Below, piece after piece: positions 39,469 through 48,824 of a stretch of DNA of 64,000 nt. The notes under the pieces are model-generated. The model was not told the origin of the DNA. It ran no database searches and saw only the letters and a list, made by a program, of their open reading frames with translations. The translations under genes and the position numbers were made by a program. How positions within the stretch are numbered: the stretch's first letter is position 1; every line of letters begins with the position of its first letter. The stretch is from Actinomycetes bacterium (GTDB lineage: Bacteria; Actinomycetota; Actinomycetes; Actinomycetales; Microbacteriaceae). The stretch lies in contig JAEZHW010000045.1 of NCBI GenBank assembly GCA_023436775.1, forward strand, positions 16,049-80,048, read 5' to 3'.

Positions 39469-40275
39469 CTACCGGACCGGAATGACGAGCAAGTTGCCGG
39501 CGTGCTCGATGACGTCGACCTGGTACTGGTAGACCTCGCCGATCAGATCGGCCGTCAGCACCTCCTGCGGCGAGCCGACGGCTCGAATCCGGCCCCGCTG
39601 CAGCAGTGCGACCCGGTCCGCATACGCGGCAGCCAGGTTCAGATCATGCAGGACCACCACGACGGCGTCGCCGTCATCCGCGCGCTGGCGGGCGATCTTC
39701 AGCACTGCCTCCTGGTGGCGGATGTCCAGCGGCGCTGTGGGCTCGTCCAGCAGGATCACGCCCGCCTGTTGGGCCAACACCCGCGAGAGCGCGGCGCGCG
39801 CCCGCTCGCCGCCAGAGAGGGACGGGAACTGCCGGTGCGCCAGGTGCGTGACTTCGGTGCGCAGCATCGAGTCCAGCACCACGCGGTCGTCATCGTCCTC
39901 GGCGGGCGTGCGCTGCCAGGGGGCGCGACCCATCTCGACGACCTGCTCCACCGTGAAGGGGAACGACACCGCGTTTGACTGCTGCAGCACCGCGCGGCGG
40001 CGGGCGGCATCGAGCATGCGCCACTCGCTCAGTGGGTGGCCGACGAGGCGAACCTCGCCACCCTCGATCGGCTCGCCCGCAAGCGTGCCGAGCAGGGTCG
40101 ACTTGCCGGCACCGTTCGGGCCCGCGAGTGCGAGCACCTCGCCGGCGTGCACCGCCAGACTGACCTGATCGAGGATGGTCGCCTCGCCGCGACGGATGGT
40201 GACATCGACTGCCTCGATCGCGACCTCACCGCGGTCGGCGCGCAGCAGGTCGAGGCCGGGAGTGAACTTGCTCAT
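39469..40275 (-). CDS. hmuV: Haem ABC transporter ATPase
   Basis: 268 residues. FecE/HmuV-type ATPase: Walker A GPNGAGKST, Q-loop LQQSNAVSFPFTVEQVV, signature SLSGGERARAALSRVLAQ, Walker B VILLDEPTAPLD, and the HDLNLAAAYADRV H-loop block. The ATG at 40275 overlaps the permease stop (ATGA). Last gene of the haem uptake operon. Confidence 0.93.
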   Translation of the reverse strand: MSKFTPGLDLLRADRGEVAIEAVDVTIRRGEATILDQVSLAVHAGEVLALAGPNGAGKSTLLGTLAGEPIEGGEVRLVGHPLSEWRMLDAARRRAVLQQSNAVSFPFTVEQVVEMGRAPWQRTPAEDDDDRVVLDSMLRTEVTHLAHRQFPSLSGGERARAALSRVLAQQAGVILLDEPTAPLDIRHQEAVLKIARQRADDGDAVVVVLHDLNLAAAYADRVALLQRGRIRAVGSPQEVLTADLIGEVYQYQVDVIEHAGNLLVIPVR

Positions 40276-41351
40276 GCCCAACCTCCCGCACTGCGCCGGG
40301 TCCGCCAGATCAGGAAGAAGAAGAACGGGCCACCGATCAGGGCGGTCAGCATGCCCAGTGGCAGTTCCGCCATCGCCACGCCAGTGCGTGCGAACAGGTC
40401 CACCAGGGTCATCAGCAGTGCGCCACCCAGCATGCTGGTCAGCAGCAGCGGGCGATGCGCCGGGCCCAGAATCATGCGAAGCAGGTGCGGGACCACGAGG
40501 CCCACAAACGACACAATGCCCACAAACGACACAGCCGCCGCCGTCAGCAGCGCGACCAGCACGATCACGAGCAGTCGCAGCCGCTCCACGTTCACGCCAA
40601 GGTGCCGAGCGTTCTTCTCACCGAGCGAGAGCAGGTCCAGCTTCCGGGTCGTGGTCGCGGCCAGCAGAATGCCGATGATCACCACGGGCACGACCACCGC
40701 CACCTGGACCCAGCGCGCACCATTCATGCTGCCGAGCTGCCAGAACAGGATCTGCTCGCGGCCGCTGCTCGAAGCCGTGAAGGACAGGAACGCGAGGGCG
40801 GCCCCGGCGAAGGCATTGATCGCAACGCCCGTGAGGATCAGGGTGATCACCTCGGTCCGACCCTGCGAGCGGGAGAACAGGTAGACCAGCGCCATGGTCA
40901 GCAGCGCCGTCAGGAAGGCGAAGCTCGGCACCGTCCATTCGCCGAAGGTGGTCAGTCCGAACACGATCGCCGCGCACGCCCCGACCGCAGCGCCAGATGA
41001 GACGCCGACCACCCCGGGCTCGGCGAGCGGGTTGCCGAACACGGCCTGCATCAGCAGACCGGCAACCGCCAGCGCCGCCCCGACCAGGATCGCCATCACC
41101 GCGCGCGGCAGGCGCACCGTCCAGAACCCGGCGTCGGCCGTCGGCAGCGCGGGCGCAGCGCCCCAGTCCAGCCCGAAGGGCTTCCCGATCACGTGCAGCA
41201 ACTCGGCGGGACCGAGTGCCAGTTGGCCGCTGGCGACCGACAGCACAATGGCCGCGAGCAACGCTACGACGAGGACGAGACTCACCACGGCGGTCCGCAC
41301 ACGACGTGCTCGGACCTGGCCGCCAGTGCTCGGTAAGGAGGGGTGGTTCAT
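40272..41351 (-). CDS. hmuU: Haem/iron-siderophore ABC permease
   Basis: 359 residues with about ten helices of the FecCD/BtuC fold. Family blocks are VRLPRAVMAILVGAALAVAG, MQAVFGNPLAEPGVVGVSSG and FVGLVVPHLLRMILGP. Moves haem through the membrane with HmuV. The ATG start MNHPSLPS is 39 bases after the hmuT stop. Confidence 0.93.
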   Translation of the reverse strand: MNHPSLPSTGGQVRARRVRTAVVSLVLVVALLAAIVLSVASGQLALGPAELLHVIGKPFGLDWGAAPALPTADAGFWTVRLPRAVMAILVGAALAVAGLLMQAVFGNPLAEPGVVGVSSGAAVGACAAIVFGLTTFGEWTVPSFAFLTALLTMALVYLFSRSQGRTEVITLILTGVAINAFAGAALAFLSFTASSSGREQILFWQLGSMNGARWVQVAVVVPVVIIGILLAATTTRKLDLLSLGEKNARHLGVNVERLRLLVIVLVALLTAAAVSFVGIVSFVGLVVPHLLRMILGPAHRPLLLTSMLGGALLMTLVDLFARTGVAMAELPLGMLTALIGGPFFFFLIWRTRRSAGGWA

Positions 41352-41390
41352 ACCGTCTTCAGGGTTCGTGCGGGCTACTCGGCCAGCGAA

Positions 41391-42548
41391 TTACTGGGCG
41401 ATGGGAGTCAGGGTGACGCCCTGGTCCTCCGGCGAATACACCGCCCGAGCGAGCGCATCCAGGATACCTGCGGTCCGCGGGCCGAAGGACAACAGGTCGG
41501 TGTCCTTCATGGAGACGAAGCGGCGGTGCTGACCTGCGGCGGTGAGGGCAATGGCGGGCTTCTGCTCGAGCAGACCGTCCACGCCGCCGGCCGATTCCAG
41601 GCCGCTGGTCATCACGATGATGAGATCTGGATTGATCTGGATCAGCGCCTCGTCGGTCATCGGCTTCGCGCCGTCCCAACCGATCTCCCGCGCCACATCG
41701 ATGCCGCCGAGGCTGTCAATCAGCACGCCGCTGCCCGCGTCGGAACCGAGCAGGTAGTAAATGCCCGAGCCGCCGCGCAGGTAGAACACCGCCATACGCA
41801 GCCGGTCGTCGCCCTGCGGGGCGATCGCGGCGATCTCGGCGAGCTTCGCCTCAATCTCGGCGCGCTGGCGTTCGATCAGCACCTCGCCAGCCTCCGGCAC
41901 ACCGAGCGCCGCAGCGACCTGCTCGGTCACGCGGTAGACGTTCTCGATCGAGGGCTCCTCGTCGACGAACACCAGCGGGATACCGGCATCACGAATCTGC
42001 AGGACCACGTCCAAGGGGCCGATAGTGCCGTCCGTGATGACGAGGCTGGGGTTCACCGACAGCAACGCCTCGATGTCGAGGGCGTGGCCGGCCTTGGTCA
42101 CCAGCGGCAGGTCCTGCAGCCCCGGGAACGAGGTCGCCACGTCGCGGCCGACCAGGTTGTCGCCGAGGCCGAGGGATACGACCGTGGCTGCGATGTTGCC
42201 GGACAGGCTCAGGCCCACGATGCGGCTGGTATCGGTGACCGTGACGGGCTGGTCACCGGCGCGATCCCGGGAGGTGACGGTCACCGGCAGCGACTGCGTC
42301 GGGTTCGCAACCACCGGCTCGATGGCACTGTCGTAGAGTACCGCCGTGGATTCGCCGACGTAGGACTTCGGGTCGGTCAGCAGCGGTAACTCCGCCAATG
42401 GCATGAGCTCGGCGTGGACTGCCGGTTCCTCCGAGGCGGTGGGGGCCGCAGCGGTGCCACAGCCGGACAGCAGCAGCCCGGCGGCCACTGCCGCGGCGAG
42501 AAGCCGCGGCAGTGATCGCACCGATGCAAACGCGGTGTGGATCGTCAT
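41391..42548 (-). CDS. hmuT: Haem ABC transporter substrate-binding lipoprotein
   Basis: 385 residues. The ATG at 42548 begins MTIHTAFASV and a lipoprotein signal with lipobox LSGC. The mature part is a type III periplasmic-binding-protein fold: SRIVGLSLSGNIAATVVSLGLGDNLVGRD in the N-lobe, and PDLIIVMTSGLES in the C-lobe. HmuT-like proteins take haem from HtaA proteins and deliver it to HmuU. The start is two bases after the HtaA gene stop. Confidence 0.92.
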   Translation of the reverse strand: MTIHTAFASVRSLPRLLAAAVAAGLLLSGCGTAAAPTASEEPAVHAELMPLAELPLLTDPKSYVGESTAVLYDSAIEPVVANPTQSLPVTVTSRDRAGDQPVTVTDTSRIVGLSLSGNIAATVVSLGLGDNLVGRDVATSFPGLQDLPLVTKAGHALDIEALLSVNPSLVITDGTIGPLDVVLQIRDAGIPLVFVDEEPSIENVYRVTEQVAAALGVPEAGEVLIERQRAEIEAKLAEIAAIAPQGDDRLRMAVFYLRGGSGIYYLLGSDAGSGVLIDSLGGIDVAREIGWDGAKPMTDEALIQINPDLIIVMTSGLESAGGVDGLLEQKPAIALTAAGQHRRFVSMKDTDLLSFGPRTAGILDALARAVYSPEDQGVTLTPIAQ

Positions 42549-42550
42549 GC

Positions 42551-45500
42551 CTAGTCCACCTGCACTGCCGGGCGGCGACGGAGCAGCAGCACGACGAGCA
42601 CCAGAATGACCGCGAGCAGGCCACCGACAATCCACCAGATCCACGCCTGGTCAGCGCTGGCCGCTTCGGGCGCGGCCACGGCGTCGCCGCAGTCGCTGCC
42701 CAGCGTGATCTGGAAGCTGATCGGGTCGAAGTCGGTGCCAGCCGGGTAGCTGCTGAGGACCTGCACGCCGTCCTCGGTGAGGAGCGTCGGGACGTTGCTC
42801 AGGGTGAAGACGCCATCGGTGACCCCACCCTCGCCCGCAGCGAGGTCCAGGGTGACGTAGACGATGTCGGTCGCAGTGGCGCTGCCGCCGTCGCGGTTGT
42901 CACCCGAGATGTCGACCAGCAGCGCCGCGGTGCCGTCACCGGGGAAGCGCAGACGGAAGTTCGAGATCAGCGTGTTCAGCACGCCCTCGTGGCCGGTGAA
43001 GCGCACCGTACCGGGGAAGGCGATCTCGCCGGTCCGGGTGGCCTCGTCGTAGCTGCCCGTGCCGTGGGTGAACCGGAACTCGGGGGTCTCGTAGCCAGCG
43101 CCTTCGTCCACGGTCCACTCACCCTTGGCCATGGTCGACACGTACGAGCGCCACGACTCCTTGAAGCCCCACTGCAGGCTGGCGTCTTGGATGGTGCAGG
43201 TACCGACCTCGGCGCCGCGGAAGTTCGCCGCGACGGGGCGTTCGGTGATGGTCAGCGGCAGGCCGACGCTGTGCAGGGCTCCCTGCAGGGTCAGCGTGTG
43301 CTCACCGGTGACGCCCTCCGGCAGCACGCCGGTCCACGTCACGACGCCCTTGGCATCGGCCTTGGCATCGGTGGCGAGGACGGTCGGGGTCGAGTACAGC
43401 ACCACCTTGATGTGGCGCTCATTCGGCTGGAAGCCGGCGCCAGTCACCGTGATCTGCTGGCCGGGGGCAACGATCCCTGCGGCGTCGCCCTCCAGCGAAA
43501 GGCCGGTGGTCGACGGCGGGGTGGCCGGCGGAGTCCAATCGGCTGAGTCAGCGTCCCCGCTGCTGGAACCTGCCTGGTCTGCTGCAGCAGCACCGATCAC
43601 GAAGCTGGCCAGATCCAGCGGCTCGCCGGCGTCGTAGAAGCCGTTGAAGGCGCTCGCACCCGCCGCCGTCAGCGTGCTGGGCACGTTACGGAAGGTGGTG
43701 GTGCTGCCATCGCTGCTGCGGCTCGCAGCGGCCAGGTTCAGGGTGGCGAAGGTCACGCCAGTGCTGACATCGCCCTGGGCAACCATGTCCACCACGATCG
43801 AGCCGGTGGTTGCCGACGTGATCACCACGCGAGGGTTGCTGATCTTGATGTCGATGCCGTGGGCGCGGTGCTGGTAGTGCACCGTGCCGCGGTAGGTCAC
43901 CGAGCCGGTGCCGGAGGTGTGGTTGAAGTTCTGCGTCGACTGCGGGAACGTGAACACGCTGTAGCCACCGGCGCCACCCGACGTGGAGACGGAACCACCG
44001 TTGACGATGTAGTTCACGAAGCTGGCGCGGATGCCCCACTGCAGCGACCCGGGCTTGGCAGCCACGCTCGCGACGATGGTCACGGACGCGGCTGCGGACT
44101 GCGACGACACGAACTCAGTGGCATCGCTCGGCACGAACACGGCGCGAAGGCTGTGCCCACCAACCGCAAGCGAGTTCACGGTGAGGCTCGCCTGGCCAGA
44201 TGCACTCACTGAGGCGGTGCCGAGCACGGTGGTGCCATCACGGAACTCGATAGTGCCGGCTGCAACCGGCGTTACCGTCGCGGTCAGCGTGACCTGCTTG
44301 CCCCGGACGATCTCGCCGGTCGGGCTGACGGTCAGGGTGGTCGCGGTCGGTGCGGCCGGGATCGCCGGCAGCGTGGTGTCCTCGAGGGTGAGGCGCAGCG
44401 GTGCCGCGTTGCGGGTCGGCTTCGTCACGTCGTTGGTGACCCACGAGGCGTAGGACCAGGCCAGGCCCGCATCACCGTTCCCGTTCACGTGCGCGATGAA
44501 GTCCTCGTGCCACGCCGCGGCAAGGTCAGCCCAAACGACGTCCGACCCCTGCTGCACCGGCGCGACCCCGTTACCGCTCAGGCTGAGCAGGTTCACGCGC
44601 GGCGCACCGCGCAGACCCACCAGATCAGCACTGTAGGCAATGTTCGGGTAGGTGCCCGACGCAGTGCCGTACTCAACGATTGCCGAGACCGTGCCGTTGC
44701 CGTCCGCATCGAGCGTGACCTGCGGGTCGCTCAAGCGCAGCCAACCGCCACCGGTCTTAGCGAAGTTCACCGAGGTACCGCGGTAGCTCAGCGTGGCCGA
44801 GTGGTCGGCCGCGATCGAACCGGAACCACCCGCCCAGGTCACCAGGCGCGCGGTCTCATCGAAGCTCGCCGGCGCCACGAATGCGCTGGCCAACGGGTTG
44901 GCCCGGCCCATGGCGGCGCTGGCCAGGTCGGTCGAGATACCCCAGACTGCCGCACCACCCGCGCTCGGGGCCTGCACGACCGGCAGGGTTGCGTCTTCCA
45001 GCGTGAAGGAAATCGGCTGCGCGTTCCGCGACGCCTTGTCCGCATCGTTCGACACCCACGAGGCGTAGGACCAGGCCAGGCCCGCATCGCCGTTCCCGTT
45101 CACGTGCGCGATGAAGTCCTCGTGCCACGCCGCGGCAAGGTCAGCCCAAACGACGTCCGAACCCTGCTGCACCGGCGCGACCGCGTTACCGGTCAGGCTC
45201 AGCAAGTTCACGCGCGGCGCGCCACGGACACCGACCAGGTCGGCGCTGTAGACGATGTTCGGGTAGGCGCCGGGGGCAGTGCCGTATTCCACGATGGCGG
45301 ACACGGTGCCGTTACCGCTCGCGTCCAGGGTGGCCTGCAGGTTGCTCAGGCGCAGCCAACCGCCACCGGTCTTCGCGAAGTTCACCGAGGTACCGCGGTA
45401 GCTCAGCGTGGCCGAGTGGTCGGCCGCGATCGAACCGGAACCACCCGCCCAGGTAGCGAGGCGCGATGCCGCGTCGTAGCTCGCCGGGGAGACGTAGGCG

Positions 45501-45991
45501 TCAGCCAGCGGGTTGGCGCGTCCCATCGACGTGCTCGTCAGTTCCGTGGCCAGACCCCACACCGCGGTGCCGCCCGCAGGCGAGGCTGCTGCCGCAACCG
45601 GCCCGAAGCCGAGTTGCTGTGCCGCCAGTGCGCGCAGGTCGATGCCGTGCTCGTCGGCAGGGAGTTCCTCGCCAGCGTCCGTGTCCTCGGCGTTCGAGGC
45701 ACCAACGCCTCCGGTTGCGGGCTGCTCCGAACCCGGCGCCGGAGCGTCGCCCGGCTCCGTCGCGGACTCGGCAGCGTCGGCGTCGCCCGTCGACTCTGCC
45801 GCGGGGGCCGAGTTCGGCTGCGATTCCGATGCAGCCGCTTCGACTTGCTCGAGCACCGGTTGCTCGTCGGCAACCTCATCGGCAACGGCAGCAGTCGGAA
45901 TGACCATTCCGGCAACGACGAGCAGCGCGGCCAGCAGCAGCGCAATCAGATGCCGTGATAGCGCGGCAGGACGCAGGGCAGAGTGATTCAC
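42551..45991 (-). CDS. Large surface HtaA-repeat haem-binding protein
   Basis: 1146 residues; GTG start at 45991 with GGAG upstream. Order: signal peptide (about 1-38), acidic Pro/Ser/Ala linker to about 110, HtaA domain 1 (about 130-330) and HtaA domain 2 (about 335-535) that are near-duplicates, a bacterial Ig-like domain (about 540-625, GEIVRGKQVTLTATVTP), HtaA 3 (from about 635, SLQWGIRASFVNYIVNGG), an Ig/IPT-like domain (about 830-915), HtaA 4 (from about 925, SLQWGFKESWRSYV), then a C-terminal helix (about 1110-1135) and a basic tail RRR. HtaA domains bind haem from haemoglobin in corynebacteria. First gene of the haem operon, behind a DtxR-type box. Confidence 0.93.
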   Translation of the reverse strand: MNHSALRPAALSRHLIALLLAALLVVAGMVIPTAAVADEVADEQPVLEQVEAAASESQPNSAPAAESTGDADAAESATEPGDAPAPGSEQPATGGVGASNAEDTDAGEELPADEHGIDLRALAAQQLGFGPVAAAASPAGGTAVWGLATELTSTSMGRANPLADAYVSPASYDAASRLATWAGGSGSIAADHSATLSYRGTSVNFAKTGGGWLRLSNLQATLDASGNGTVSAIVEYGTAPGAYPNIVYSADLVGVRGAPRVNLLSLTGNAVAPVQQGSDVVWADLAAAWHEDFIAHVNGNGDAGLAWSYASWVSNDADKASRNAQPISFTLEDATLPVVQAPSAGGAAVWGISTDLASAAMGRANPLASAFVAPASFDETARLVTWAGGSGSIAADHSATLSYRGTSVNFAKTGGGWLRLSDPQVTLDADGNGTVSAIVEYGTASGTYPNIAYSADLVGLRGAPRVNLLSLSGNGVAPVQQGSDVVWADLAAAWHEDFIAHVNGNGDAGLAWSYASWVTNDVTKPTRNAAPLRLTLEDTTLPAIPAAPTATTLTVSPTGEIVRGKQVTLTATVTPVAAGTIEFRDGTTVLGTASVSASGQASLTVNSLAVGGHSLRAVFVPSDATEFVSSQSAAASVTIVASVAAKPGSLQWGIRASFVNYIVNGGSVSTSGGAGGYSVFTFPQSTQNFNHTSGTGSVTYRGTVHYQHRAHGIDIKISNPRVVITSATTGSIVVDMVAQGDVSTGVTFATLNLAAASRSSDGSTTTFRNVPSTLTAAGASAFNGFYDAGEPLDLASFVIGAAAADQAGSSSGDADSADWTPPATPPSTTGLSLEGDAAGIVAPGQQITVTGAGFQPNERHIKVVLYSTPTVLATDAKADAKGVVTWTGVLPEGVTGEHTLTLQGALHSVGLPLTITERPVAANFRGAEVGTCTIQDASLQWGFKESWRSYVSTMAKGEWTVDEGAGYETPEFRFTHGTGSYDEATRTGEIAFPGTVRFTGHEGVLNTLISNFRLRFPGDGTAALLVDISGDNRDGGSATATDIVYVTLDLAAGEGGVTDGVFTLSNVPTLLTEDGVQVLSSYPAGTDFDPISFQITLGSDCGDAVAAPEAASADQAWIWWIVGGLLAVILVLVVLLLRRRPAVQVD
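44345..45575 (-). repeat. Tandem duplication (615-bp unit) inside the HtaA gene
   Basis: Long identical stretches recur at an offset of exactly 615 bases (205 codons), for example around 44761 and 45376, and around 44441 and 45056. They encode HtaA domains 1 and 2. Much of the sequence is identical at DNA level, so the duplication is recent or maintained by gene conversion. Outer borders are approximate. Confidence 0.85.
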
Positions 45992-46080
45992 GGATACTCC
46001 ACGGAATTGAGGGTGATGCCCAGAACGAGGGCTGGCGGGACGGTGCGGAGGCACTTCATCCGATGTTCTTTGTATCACAC

Positions 46081-46100
46081 TTAGTTAGGATTGCCTTAGC
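46081..46100 (-). promoter_or_regulatory. Putative DtxR/IdeR iron box upstream of the haem operon
   Basis: TTAGTTAGGATTGCCTTAGC resembles the actinobacterial iron-box pattern (TTAG.TTAGG.t..CCTTA.c). It lies 90 bases before the HtaA gene start. Repression by an iron-loaded DtxR-type regulator is expected for hmu loci. Confidence 0.65.
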
Positions 46101-46201
46101 AAATTCTGATCACCTGGTCAGGTCACGCCAGAATTCAAGGAACGTGGCGAGGCGAAAAAGCGGCTACGATGCTAGAGGTGCGTCCGCGTGACGTGCTCCC
46201 A

Positions 46202-46289
46202 GGAGGATTCGCCTAGTGGCCTATGGCGCACGCTTGGAAAGCGTGTTGGGGTAACACCCTCGGGGGTTCGAATCCCCCATCCTCCGCCA
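46202..46289 (+). tRNA. tRNA-Ser (anticodon GGA), CCA encoded
   Basis: Acceptor GGAGGAT (46202-46208) pairs with ATCCTCC (46279-46285), then G and encoded CCA. The anticodon loop TTGGAAA gives GGA; there is a long variable arm (TTGGGGTAACACCCTC) as in class II tRNAs, and the T-loop is TTCGAAT. Confidence 0.97.
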
Positions 46290-46385
46290 TTGTTTGTTGC
46301 AGGTCCCCGACCAAGGACTCCTGACTGTCGCCGCGTTCGCGTGGGCGCCTGCCTTCGGCGCGACCTCTGGCATACCGACCGCAGG

Positions 46386-47336
46386 TCACAGCATGCGCGG
46401 CAGGATCCGCACCAGCGCCACGAGCACCACGAGCTCAACCACGGTCTGCAGCACGACCGCTGCTCCAGCGATCGGCCCTGCAGTTGGCACTGCTAGGGCG
46501 AGCGGCAGTACGACCAGCGAATTGCGCGTGACGCCGCTGAGTAGCACGGCACGGCCCTGCTCGGCTGGGAGCCGGGTCAGCCTCGCTGTCGCCCAACCCG
46601 CCATCGTCATCAGCACCGCAAACGCCAGGTACGCGACTGCAGCCAGGGCGATCTGCGGGCCGAGGCCCATGACGCTCGGCACGCTTGATGCGGCCACCAG
46701 CAGCAGCGTCAGCATCATCAGGGGCACCATCGCGCCCTCGGCCACATCAGCTCCCCGGCGAAGCCTCACCCATCGATCCCCGAGGACCTGCACCAGCGCC
46801 GCCGCCGCGAACGGTGCGAGCACGAGCAGCAGGAATGCGCGCAGGAACGGTTCCGCCTGCACGACGCCCGCCCCCGCCTCGCCGACAATCAGCGGCAGCA
46901 GCACTGGGGTGGCCAGCATCTGCGCCAGCATCAGCAGCGGCGTCGCCGCCAGCAGCTGCCGATGCGCGCCACCGGCGATCCGGGTGAACACGACCACGTA
47001 GTCGACACAGGGCGCCAGCAGGACCAGGCAGGCGCCGACCAGCAGCGCAGGCACCTCGCCGAGCGGCCTGGTCACCAGCCACACCACCGGCGGCACGACC
47101 AGCCAGTTCACCGCCAGCAGCGTCAGCAGGAACCGCCAGTCTCGGGCCGATTCCAGGACTCGACGCACCGGTACCGCCAGGAAGGTCACGAACAGCAGCA
47201 GCGCGATCACCGGCTCGACGGCGACGGCGAGCCCGGCAGCGCCAGTCCAGATCACCCCTACCAGCACCCCGGCCGCAATCGCGGCCAGATACAGCGCCAC
47301 CTGGTGTCGCTCGAGGGCCTGCTGCACGCTACTCAC
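46386..47336 (-). CDS. ACR3/bile acid:sodium symporter-type membrane transporter
   Basis: 316 residues and about ten transmembrane helices. The pattern of small-residue helices with LAPCVDYVVVFTRIAGG (the Cys-containing substrate loop in ACR3-like proteins) and VTRNSLVVLPLALAVP resembles arsenite efflux (ACR3) and related bile-acid-family carriers. No ars regulator or reductase is nearby, so the substrate is open. The GTG at 47336 (VSSVQQALERHQ) is chosen because the longer frame upstream is unlike the family. Convergent with tRNA-Ser. Confidence 0.8.
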   Translation of the reverse strand: MSSVQQALERHQVALYLAAIAAGVLVGVIWTGAAGLAVAVEPVIALLLFVTFLAVPVRRVLESARDWRFLLTLLAVNWLVVPPVVWLVTRPLGEVPALLVGACLVLLAPCVDYVVVFTRIAGGAHRQLLAATPLLMLAQMLATPVLLPLIVGEAGAGVVQAEPFLRAFLLLVLAPFAAAALVQVLGDRWVRLRRGADVAEGAMVPLMMLTLLLVAASSVPSVMGLGPQIALAAVAYLAFAVLMTMAGWATARLTRLPAEQGRAVLLSGVTRNSLVVLPLALAVPTAGPIAGAAVVLQTVVELVVLVALVRILPRML

Positions 47337-47486
47337 TAGACCAGCATTCCAGACGACCTCGAGGCGGTGGTTGCGCACCTGCTCGGCACCCGTTCGCGGC
47401 TGTCCCCGGTGCGTGCGCTCTTCCTGATGATCCGTTATCTTTGGGTTCATCGGGGGGGCGTTCCCCTGACCAGGTTTGGGGGAGCC

Positions 47487-48092
47487 ATGGCACGGTCGCA
47501 CACTCGTCGGCCCGGAACGGTCGTGTTCGCGACGTTGCTGGCCGGGGTCGCCTTCGCCGGGCTGTCGGGATGCGCTGCGGAGGCAGCACAGCCTATACAT
47601 CCGCAGGAGGAGTCGCTTCGGGCGGGAAACACGCCCGTCCTGACCGGCGAGTACGTCGGCTTTGACGGCTGGTACCTGGAGTACCAGAGCGCACTCGCCA
47701 AGTGGGAGCTGCCGCCTGGGACACACATACCGGCGATCGCGCCCTGGGTTCCCGAGATCGACCCCGTGACAGGTAAGGAGATGTACCGAGCAATCGGCGT
47801 CGGAGGTGGCTGGGTAGACGGCGACAGTGCGGCGTACTGTCTATGGCTTGGTGAATGGCTAACCACGCGTCAGTCCGACCCGCAACGAGCAGCAAAGGCA
47901 GTAGCGATGCTTCCGACCTACTTTGAAACCTGGGGATTCACCAATCTCGTCGACGCAGCCCCGGGATTCTTTGAATCACTGTCGAACGAGATCTTGCTGG
48001 ATGCCCCCAAGCTTGTCGATGAGTACTACCGGCACAACTGCGGTGACGTCCACAACCAGTACCCCGACGTCGCAGAGCGGTCCGAACCCTGA
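47487..48092 (+). CDS. Paralogous lipoprotein 1 of module 2
   Basis: 201 residues. The ATG at 47487 has TTTGGGGGAG five bases upstream. Lipoprotein signal with lipobox LSGC, then IHPQEESLRAGNTPVLTGEY, FDGWYLEYQSALAKWELPPG, a YCLWLGEWL segment and the C-terminal HNCGDVHNQYPDVA. Two mature Cys (YCLW, HNC) are conserved in all three paralogues and could pair. No known family recognised. The stop overlaps the next paralogue's start (TGATG). Confidence 0.85.
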   Translation: MARSHTRRPGTVVFATLLAGVAFAGLSGCAAEAAQPIHPQEESLRAGNTPVLTGEYVGFDGWYLEYQSALAKWELPPGTHIPAIAPWVPEIDPVTGKEMYRAIGVGGGWVDGDSAAYCLWLGEWLTTRQSDPQRAAKAVAMLPTYFETWGFTNLVDAAPGFFESLSNEILLDAPKLVDEYYRHNCGDVHNQYPDVAERSEP

Positions 48093-48673
48093 TGAATCGC
48101 CGCCTCAGCCCTCTCACCACACTCGCGATCGTCGCCCTGCTCCTCGCAGGCTGCGCCACCGCAGAGACGGAGTTAGTTCACCCGCAGGAGCAGCGCCTGC
48201 GCGCCGGCGAGACCGTACTGCTCACCGGCGAAATCGTGGGGTTCGACGGCTGGTACTTGGAGTATCAAAGCGCGCTCGCCAAATGGGAGCTGCCGCCCGG
48301 CACACACATTCCCGTTATCAACGGTTTCCCTCCCATCGTTGACCCGGTGACCGGATATGAAGGCACCATCGACATGGAAGTCGGTGCTGGTTGGGTTGAC
48401 GGTGACATGAACGGCTACTGCCTGTGGATTGGCGAGTGGCTGCAGCACAGAGAATCCGCCCCAGGCCGAGCCGCTGTAGCCGCCGAGAAAATGAATCAAT
48501 ACTTCACGTCGTATGGATTCATCAACCTCGTGACGGCTGCACCCGGGTTTTACGAAGGAATCCAGAACGAAGTAATGCTCGATGCGCCAGAAGTGATTTG
48601 GGATTATTTCAAGCACAATTGCGAGCGCGTCTTTGACCAATACCCAGACGTCGCGAAGAAGGTCTCTCAATGA
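48092..48673 (+). CDS. Paralogous lipoprotein 2 of module 2
   Basis: 193 residues, lipobox LAGC, then LVHPQEQRLRAGETVLLTGE and FDGWYLEYQSALAKWELPPG nearly identical to its neighbours, with the YCLW and HNC cysteines kept. Translationally coupled to lipoprotein 1. It starts MNRR, as do the frame after it and the adaptor gene of this module. Its end differs more from the others in codon use than its middle does. Confidence 0.85.
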   Translation: MNRRLSPLTTLAIVALLLAGCATAETELVHPQEQRLRAGETVLLTGEIVGFDGWYLEYQSALAKWELPPGTHIPVINGFPPIVDPVTGYEGTIDMEVGAGWVDGDMNGYCLWIGEWLQHRESAPGRAAVAAEKMNQYFTSYGFINLVTAAPGFYEGIQNEVMLDAPEVIWDYFKHNCERVFDQYPDVAKKVSQ

Positions 48674-48750
48674 ACCGTCGAACCGAGATTTGGCCTTCGG
48701 CTCGGACCTTCTGTACGGGGCATGAATTTCCGAACAAGGCCTTGCAATGA
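48670..48750 (+). pseudogene. Truncated copy of the module 2 adaptor gene start
   Basis: A 26-codon frame opens with ATGA overlapping the lipoprotein 2 stop, MNRRTEIW..., in the same relation as the true adaptor gene (MNRRTHL...) has to lipoprotein 3. The first 14 bases match at 12 positions, then similarity is lost. It looks like the scar of a lipoprotein-adaptor duplication; a functional 26-residue peptide cannot be excluded. Confidence 0.45.
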
Positions 48751-48824
48751 CGATCCCTCAGTCAATACGGTTCCGGTGGGGGCAGAACAATTTCGTCGCC
48801 CCCCGACACTGATGAGGGGAAACA

